A stretch of DNA of 10,330 nt from Gemmatimonadota bacterium (GTDB lineage: Bacteria; Gemmatimonadota; Gemmatimonadetes; Longimicrobiales; Gaopeijiaceae). Both the position numbers and the translations under genes were made by a program. The stretch is taken from NCBI GenBank assembly GCA_012959595.1, contig DUCW01000230.1:1-10330 (forward strand), given 5' to 3'. The stretch's first letter is position 1. Each line of letters starts with the position of its first letter. Below, one piece after another: positions 6,020 to 10,330 of the stretch. The notes beneath the pieces were generated by a model that was not told the origin of the DNA, searched no databases, and was given only the letters and a program-made list of their open reading frames with translations.

Positions 6020-6511
6020 CTAAGAAAAGAATGTCTTGTGCCAACTATCCTGAACAGTCTTTTCCCACTCACCGTTCCGCAATTGAAATAGCCTTGCTAT
6101 AGAATTGTCAAAGACAGTTGACTCCATCGAGACGGCCCCCTTCTCTGCTAAATCTCTAAAATCCAGCCTACCAACCCTTTCGATTCGTTCATCTTCTCGA
6201 TACCAAATTGGTGATTTATCCAAAATTTTTACCTTCAAAGCCATTTCTTGATTTTTCAAAAAGTGAACAAGTTTATCAATCGAACAGCCCGAAGGTGGAA
6301 CTGAATTAAGATCCACCGCAACAAAAAGAAATCTAGAGTGTCTCAGTTCTCTACCGCAAATCATCATCTTCCCGTGAGCAGACCAGCTTTGAAGAAAATC
6401 ATCTAATTTTTGCAAAAAAACATTTTCTTCGGAACTGTCCAAATATCTCTCCATACCGAAAACCCACAATTGTGAATTATCAGGAAGAGTAGAAAAAGGA
6501 ATTAAAGACAT
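6020..6511 (-). CDS. Conserved protein of unknown function (GCSID-motif family)
   Basis: A 163-aa soluble protein with no signal peptide or membrane helix. I recognise the pattern rather than a function. A tryptophan-containing start (NSQLWVFGMERYL), SWSAHG at 42-47, RHSRFLFVAVD at 57-67, the invariant-looking SGCSID at 74-79, FDNSIA at 134-139 and a terminal DSWHKTFF are shared by short proteins in Bacteroidota and related groups. Some of those proteins are mislabelled 'ABC transporter ATPase'; no Walker motif is present here. The ATG has AAGGAG 9 nt upstream, a good ribosome site. The gene lies 41 nt downstream of the AI-2E-family gene on the same strand, so they are probably co-transcribed. 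The C-terminal stop is 5 nt from the stop of the convergent hydrolase. The function is unknown. Confidence 0.85.
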   Translation of the reverse strand: MSLIPFSTLPDNSQLWVFGMERYLDSSEENVFLQKLDDFLQSWSAHGKMMICGRELRHSRFLFVAVDLNSVPPSGCSIDKLVHFLKNQEMALKVKILDKSPIWYREDERIERVGRLDFRDLAEKGAVSMESTVFDNSIARLFQLRNGEWEKTVQDSWHKTFFS

Positions 6512-6552
6512 AAATTTGTACTCCTTACGGAATAGAAACAGTAGCTTGGAGG

Positions 6553-7659
6553 CTAGGAATCAATCTCTTCATGAATCTGACCCTCGTTCGTTGGAAATTT
6601 GTCGAGCAAGATAGCTATCCAGCGTAGGTCTTCCGTATTTTCCAACATGATCTTAACCACCATTGTCAAAGGAACAGCCAGAAGTGCTCCAACTGGACCC
6701 CAGATCCACGCCCAGAATAGCAGTGATAACACAACCACTAAAGTTGATAATCCCAACCGTCTTCCCAATAAATTCGGCTCTAATAAATTTCCTAAAAACA
6801 TATTTATGAAAAAATAAGTTGCAACCACAAAGCCAAAATTTGTAAGAGTCCCAAATTGAACCAGACTAAGGAGCATCGCCGGAATAGCTGCCAAGATAGA
6901 CCCCACTGTGGGAATGTAGTTCATCACAAATCCGATGAGCCCCAAAAGCACAGGGAAATCCAAGCCCAGAGACCACGTTATCAGACCTATTAACAAGCCG
7001 GTCGCAAGACTGATAAGTGTTTTAATCGCCAAGTAGTCCTGTACTTCCTCAGCTATTTTAGTCAACCGACTGCGCTGCGTCTTGTTATGGACTACGTCTC
7101 CACCGCTTATCCTAGACCGAAGTTTTGCAATTGCTTCGAATTTTGGAGGAAAGATTGTAGCTTCCGCCAGAATGAATCCCAGTATTAAGAGCACCAAGAA
7201 CGTATTGGTCAGAAATCCTACTACGCTAGCAGCTGTTTTCCCGAAAAAATCTACCGCCACTCCTGGATCGAAAACTTCTACGGTTAAATATTCCTGTATC
7301 GGCAATCCAAATCTGACACTCAGTCCATCGATCCAAACAGTATATAGGCTACTGATACTGCTCCTATAACTTGGAAGGTAAGTTTGAAAATCAGATACGG
7401 CTCTGATCCCTAGTAATATAAGACTACTGAAAATCGCACCTATCAATGCAAGGGTAATCAAAACTGCTAAGAAATCAGGAATTCTTGTCTTATTTCTTAT
7501 TTTTGAGAGAACTGGCATACTCAGGATAGACAGAAACAGAGCTATAATAAAAGGGAGGAATAAGCCCGAAGCCTCTCTTAACCCAGCTACCACAATCACC
7601 AGGCAGGCCCCATTCAGAAGAAACCTGGCACCCGAATCCTTCACACCTTCAAATATCAT
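6553..7659 (-). CDS. AI-2E family (PerM/YdiK-type) membrane transporter
   Basis: A 368-aa polytopic inner-membrane protein of the AI-2E/UPF0118 family. Some members export autoinducer-2 (TqsA) and others act as Na+(Li+)/H+ antiporters, so the substrate here is open. Hydrophobic segments are seen at about residues 13-50 (two helices), 62-86, 144-168 and 211-230, with a cluster from 235 to 337. A soluble stretch lies at about 88-140 and another at 170-208. Family hallmarks: NYIPTVGSILAAIPA (247-261), GNLLEPNLLGRRLGL (290-304) and WIWGPVGALLAVPL (318-331). Length is typical. The ATG at 7659 has a GGGGAA-like ribosome site about 9 nt upstream. Nothing else in the window bears on quorum sensing, so the AI-2 label should not be read as function. 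Confidence 0.92.
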   Translation of the reverse strand: MIFEGVKDSGARFLLNGACLVIVVAGLREASGLFLPFIIALFLSILSMPVLSKIRNKTRIPDFLAVLITLALIGAIFSSLILLGIRAVSDFQTYLPSYRSSISSLYTVWIDGLSVRFGLPIQEYLTVEVFDPGVAVDFFGKTAASVVGFLTNTFLVLLILGFILAEATIFPPKFEAIAKLRSRISGGDVVHNKTQRSRLTKIAEEVQDYLAIKTLISLATGLLIGLITWSLGLDFPVLLGLIGFVMNYIPTVGSILAAIPAMLLSLVQFGTLTNFGFVVATYFFINMFLGNLLEPNLLGRRLGLSTLVVVLSLLFWAWIWGPVGALLAVPLTMVVKIMLENTEDLRWIAILLDKFPTNEGQIHEEIDS

Positions 7660-7684
7660 ATTCCCATTCCCCAGTTTTCATCAA

Positions 7685-7712
7685 AATATAATGAGATGTA
7701 CATGGATATTAA
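7685..7712 (-). promoter_or_regulatory. Possible promoter of the AI-2E-family gene
   Basis: On the - strand TTAATA (7712-7707) is followed, after 16 nt, by TATATT (7690-7685): four of six and five of six consensus bases. Transcription would begin near 7678, about 19 nt before the ATG. The pairing is reasonable for an AT-rich intergenic region but is a weak prediction. Confidence 0.35.
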
Positions 7713-7850
7713 CCCGATACTCTCATGATATTGTAAAACTGTCAGACATACCAGCCACTCTTAAACAATACAGACACTCAGATCACTAGCAGTTACAATC
7801 ATATCGTCCAAGTCGACCTTATTAGCCAGAGGAATATTCCAGGTTCTTTT

Positions 7851-7873
7851 GAACTAACTTGATAAGTCAGTTC
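7851..7873. promoter_or_regulatory. 23-bp near-perfect palindrome, candidate operator
   Basis: GAACTaACTTgAtAAGTcAGTTC has nine of eleven pairs complementary around a central A, with arms GAACT/AGTTC and ACTT/AAGT. It lies in the divergent gap between the AI-2E-family gene and the DUF305 gene, 131 bp before the DUF305 ATG. A TTGAAC word (7849-7854) that could act as a -35 overlaps its left arm. The size and symmetry fit a dimeric helix-turn-helix repressor or metal-responsive regulator. No T-run follows, so it is not a terminator. Apart from this and the - strand promoter, I see nothing in the ~345 bp from 7660 to 8004. Confidence 0.45.
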
Positions 7874-8004
7874 TTATGTAGAAGATTCAATCAATTAATA
7901 TAGATTTGCTCTAGACTGCACATACAACAAACCACAAAACCAGTGGGGCCTGGACGATGCTAATCCTCTGTAGGAATAACTGGCTAGAAAGGTCTTTTCA
8001 AACT

Positions 8005-8646
8005 ATGAACAAAGCCATCCTTCTAACTCCCTTCTTAACACTGGCATGCCTAAGTAATAATTTCACTGATGAAGAACCGAGAATTCTTCAGGCAGGGGCT
8101 CCAGGCGAGGCATCAAGGTCATTAGATCTTCAGGAACTGACTTCTATTGTTCAGCCAACGTACAACCAAGCAGACGTAGATTTCATGCAAGGCATGATCC
8201 ATCACCATAATCAAGCACTAGAAATGGCCTCTCTTATTCAAGTCAGGACACAAAGTACGGAACTCTATGATCTTGGAAGAAGGATAACCATCTCTCAAGA
8301 AGATGAAATCGTATTCATGCGCCGCTGGCTTTCATCCCGAGGAGAGGATGCCCCCACAAGTGAAATGCATCATGAAATCGGCAGCCAGCTGGACATGCTA
8401 ATGCCTGGAATGCTGAATAGCGATGAGATGGAGGCCCTCTCGAAAATCACTGGCCAGCCATTCGATCGTTTGTTCCTGGAAGGCATGATCAAGCACCATC
8501 AAGGTGCACTAACGATGGTGGCCACCCTGTTCAACACCTCTGGGGCGGGTGAAGAGCCCGACATTTTTCAATTTGCCTACCATGTAGATTCGGATCAATA
8601 TATAGAGATAGAACGGATGGCCGCGATGCTGAAGGCGAGGAGATAA
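8005..8646 (+). CDS. Exported DUF305 protein (His/Met-rich, ferritin-like fold)
   Basis: DUF305 proteins are small extracytoplasmic four-helix proteins; the cyanobacterial member CopM binds copper. Numbered from the ATG at 8005 (213 aa), residues 1-15 form a short hydrophobic export signal ending in LTLAC, so C15 may be lipidated although the lipobox is not canonical. Two related halves are visible: DVDFMQGMIHHHNQALEMA (57-75) and FDRLFLEGMIKHHQGALTM (153-171). Possible metal ligands are M61, M64, H66-H68, M74, then M121-H122-H123, M131, M133 and M136, then M161, H164, H165 and M171. An in-frame ATG at 7957 would place 16 polar residues before the signal; 8005 is preferred, with AAAGGT 11 nt upstream. 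It is followed after 99 bp by the beta-propeller gene on the same strand with no terminator seen, so they are probably co-transcribed. Confidence 0.9.
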   Translation: MNKAILLTPFLTLACLSNNFTDEEPRILQAGAPGEASRSLDLQELTSIVQPTYNQADVDFMQGMIHHHNQALEMASLIQVRTQSTELYDLGRRITISQEDEIVFMRRWLSSRGEDAPTSEMHHEIGSQLDMLMPGMLNSDEMEALSKITGQPFDRLFLEGMIKHHQGALTMVATLFNTSGAGEEPDIFQFAYHVDSDQYIEIERMAAMLKARR

Positions 8647-8745
8647 AAGATCCAGAACAATCTAGTGTTACTTAATCGTTGCTCTTGCCAAACGAGGGAA
8701 ACTATCCTTCCAGCAGAAGAGCTCAAAGTTGGAAGAGGGTACCCA

Positions 8746-10330
8746 ATGATCCTACGCACAAATGCCAACAGACCGATGATTCTTGCTGTGAGGGCTGTTT
8801 TTTTCGCACTTGCAATAGCAACAACTCTGGTTTCTTCGACAATCTTACAAGGCCAACAGAACGACAACAGAAGGACCTTGGACTCTAGAGTCGGATTGGC
8901 CCCAGGTTTGCATGATGCAGGGGAAGCTATTTCCAACCTCGAGCTGATTTCTACAACAGCCAAGGGTCCTGGGTTTTCACCCGACCTAGAGACTGAGACA
9001 CCTTACAGCAGTGGTTACACGAACTCAGATCTGACTTTCAAAGACAACTTTTCCATCGTGGGCAATTACCAGGGATTCCAAGTGTACAACGTGGAGGACC
9101 CTAGCAAACCTACACTGCAGGTTTCAGTTATTTGTCCGGGCGGTCAAGGTGATGTTTCCGTATACGGAGATCTCTTGTTCATGTCCGTTCAAGAAAGACG
9201 AGCAAGGTTAGACTGTGGCACCGAAGGTGTCACAGATTCGATAAGTGCTGAACGGTTCAGAGGAGTCCGCATCTTTGACATAAGTGATATAAGGAATCCA
9301 GAACAGATTGCTGCAGTTCAGACATGCAGAGGATCACACACCCACACGGTAGTCAATGATCCACAGGACCACGATAACGTATACGTCTATGTTTCGGGAA
9401 CCAGTTCAGTAAGACCATCAGAAGAACTAGCTGGCTGTTCCGGATTATCTCCAGAAGAAGATCCTAACACTTCCTACTTTAGGATTGAAGTAATCCAGGT
9501 TCCTCTGGCCAACCCCGAACGGGCAAGAGTCGTAAATGCACCTAGACTTTTTGCCGATGCCGAAACTGGAGCGTTAGCTGGATTGCACCAAGGTGGAGAC
9601 TTCGGACCAGGAACCCAAAGCTCCAGACAGACAAACCAATGCCATGACATCACAGTCTATCCAGAGATCGGCCTGGCTGCTGGAGCCTGTTCAGGCAATG
9701 GTCTTTTGCTCGACATTACCGACGTAGTGAATCCTGTAAGGATTGACCAAGTGACGGATCCAGGCTTTGCATACTGGCATTCAGCCACTTTCAGTAATGA
9801 CGGTAGCAAAGTGATTTTTACCGATGAGTGGGGGGGAGGTGGTGCACCACGCTGCCGTGATACCGACCCATTAGAGTGGGGCGCAGATGCCATATTCAAT
9901 GTGGTAGGAAGAAAACTCCTTTTCGCAGGATACTATAAAATGACAGCTCCACAGACCGAACTGGAAAATTGCGTCGCCCACAACGGATCAATTATTCCGG
10001 TGCCTGGAAGAGATATCAAGGTCCAGGCTTGGTACCAAGGAGGGCTGTCAGTCTTTGACTTTACAGATCCCGCCAATGCCGTTGAGATTGCCTATTTCGA
10101 TAGGGGTCCTGTTTATTCAGAAGAAATGGTCAGCGGCGGGTACTGGTCCACTTATTGGTACAATGGCCATATCTATGGTGCTGAAATTGCAAGAGGTTTT
10201 GATGTCTTCAAATTGACCCCTAGCGAGCATCTGACCCAGAATGAAATCGATGCGGCTGGCCTGATTCGTATGAACGAATTTAACGCACAATTACAACCCA
10301 AGATCGAATGGCCAACTGATGTTGTAGTCG
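8746..10330 (+). CDS. Secreted LVIVD-repeat beta-propeller protein, 3' end outside the window
   Basis: The open frame runs from ATG 8746 (GAGG 7 nt upstream) to the window edge, 528 codons so far with no stop. Residues 1-36 look like a signal peptide with a hydrophobic core at about 13-34. The body contains LVIVD-type propeller repeats of the form GxxVF(D/N)xxDPxxP: GFQVYNVEDPSKP (110-122), GVRIFDISDIRNP (173-185), GLLLDITDVVNP (319-330) and GLSVFDFTDPANA (433-445), then GFDVFKLTPSE. Eight cysteines follow the signal (130, 157, 194, 231, 299, 315, 370, 409), an even number suited to disulfides in the periplasm. Histidines H200, H300, H345 and H412 each begin the same strand of successive blades. 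The function is unknown; the LVIVD family is defined by fold, with no assigned activity. Its neighbour is the DUF305 protein. Confidence 0.88.
   Translation, partial: MILRTNANRPMILAVRAVFFALAIATTLVSSTILQGQQNDNRRTLDSRVGLAPGLHDAGEAISNLELISTTAKGPGFSPDLETETPYSSGYTNSDLTFKDNFSIVGNYQGFQVYNVEDPSKPTLQVSVICPGGQGDVSVYGDLLFMSVQERRARLDCGTEGVTDSISAERFRGVRIFDISDIRNPEQIAAVQTCRGSHTHTVVNDPQDHDNVYVYVSGTSSVRPSEELAGCSGLSPEEDPNTSYFRIEVIQVPLANPERARVVNAPRLFADAETGALAGLHQGGDFGPGTQSSRQTNQCHDITVYPEIGLAAGACSGNGLLLDITDVVNPVRIDQVTDPGFAYWHSATFSNDGSKVIFTDEWGGGGAPRCRDTDPLEWGADAIFNVVGRKLLFAGYYKMTAPQTELENCVAHNGSIIPVPGRDIKVQAWYQGGLSVFDFTDPANAVEIAYFDRGPVYSEEMVSGGYWSTYWYNGHIYGAEIARGFDVFKLTPSEHLTQNEIDAAGLIRMNEFNAQLQPKIEWPTDVVV

Noticed and set aside
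6001..6030. A bidirectional terminator between the convergent hydrolase and GCSID-protein genes (AGGATCCT palindrome at 6014-6021).
   Set aside because: The palindrome is only 8 bp with no loop and no T-run on either strand; it does not make a stable terminator hairpin.
6020..6511. Calling the 163-aa protein an ABC transporter ATPase, as some relatives are labelled.
   Set aside because: No Walker A, Walker B or ABC signature motif is present, and the length is too short for an ATPase domain.
6553..7659. Inferring quorum sensing from the AI-2E family name.
   Set aside because: The family is functionally mixed and no luxS, lsr or sensor gene is in the window.
8595..8963. A 122-codon - strand open frame with hydrophobic stretches.
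   Set aside because: It is antisense to the end of the DUF305 gene and the signal-peptide region of the propeller gene, which explains its hydrophobic look; no support for translation.
1..10330. tRNA, rRNA, CRISPR array, insertion sequence, prophage or toxin-antitoxin genes.
   Set aside because: No tandem spaced repeats, transposase motifs, cloverleaf or rRNA-like sequence were seen on either strand.

Overview
The window looks like chromosomal DNA from an uncultivated, probably marine, Gram-negative-type bacterium with moderate-to-low GC. The NuoC/D/F wording, the small GCSID-motif hypothetical protein, and the pairing of a DUF305 protein with an LVIVD beta-propeller all remind me of Gemmatimonadota-like lineages. 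That assignment is from memory of the families, not from a search, and is tentative.

Bases 1-142: the last ~45 codons of an rpoC-like gene on the + strand run tail-to-tail into a nuoF that stops matching its family at about codon 155 on the - strand. Two unrelated essential genes are both cut at one point. This suggests either a chimeric join (amplification or assembly) or a real rearrangement.

Bases 50-4116 (- strand): the head of a respiratory complex I operon, nuoA-nuoB-nuoC-nuoD-nuoE-nuoF. It is tightly packed (overlaps of 10, 1 and 4 nt; gaps of 10 and 1 nt). NuoA is the first membrane subunit, NuoB/C/D form the quinone-proximal connecting module, and NuoE/F begin the NADH-oxidising module. 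nuoG onward would be expected beyond nuoF but is lost at the junction. A good -35/-10 pair sits just upstream of nuoA.

Bases 4117-4333: divergent promoter region. Bases 4334-6014 (+ strand): dcd (dCTP deaminase, dUTP supply for thymidylate synthesis), then a YheT-type alpha/beta hydrolase with a TTG start. Small hairpins lie between them.

Bases 6020-7659 (- strand): an AI-2E/PerM-family membrane protein followed 41 nt later by a conserved 163-residue protein of unknown function, probably co-transcribed. They converge with the hydrolase gene, leaving 5 nt between stop codons.

Bases 7660-8004: a divergent intergenic region with a 23-bp near-perfect palindrome. Bases 8005-10330 (+ strand): an exported DUF305 protein rich in His/Met, then a secreted LVIVD-repeat beta-propeller that runs off the window end. 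The propeller has eight Cys after the signal peptide and a His at the same position of four successive blades. The pair is the most novel-looking part of the window and may be a periplasmic metal (perhaps copper) module; that function is inferred.
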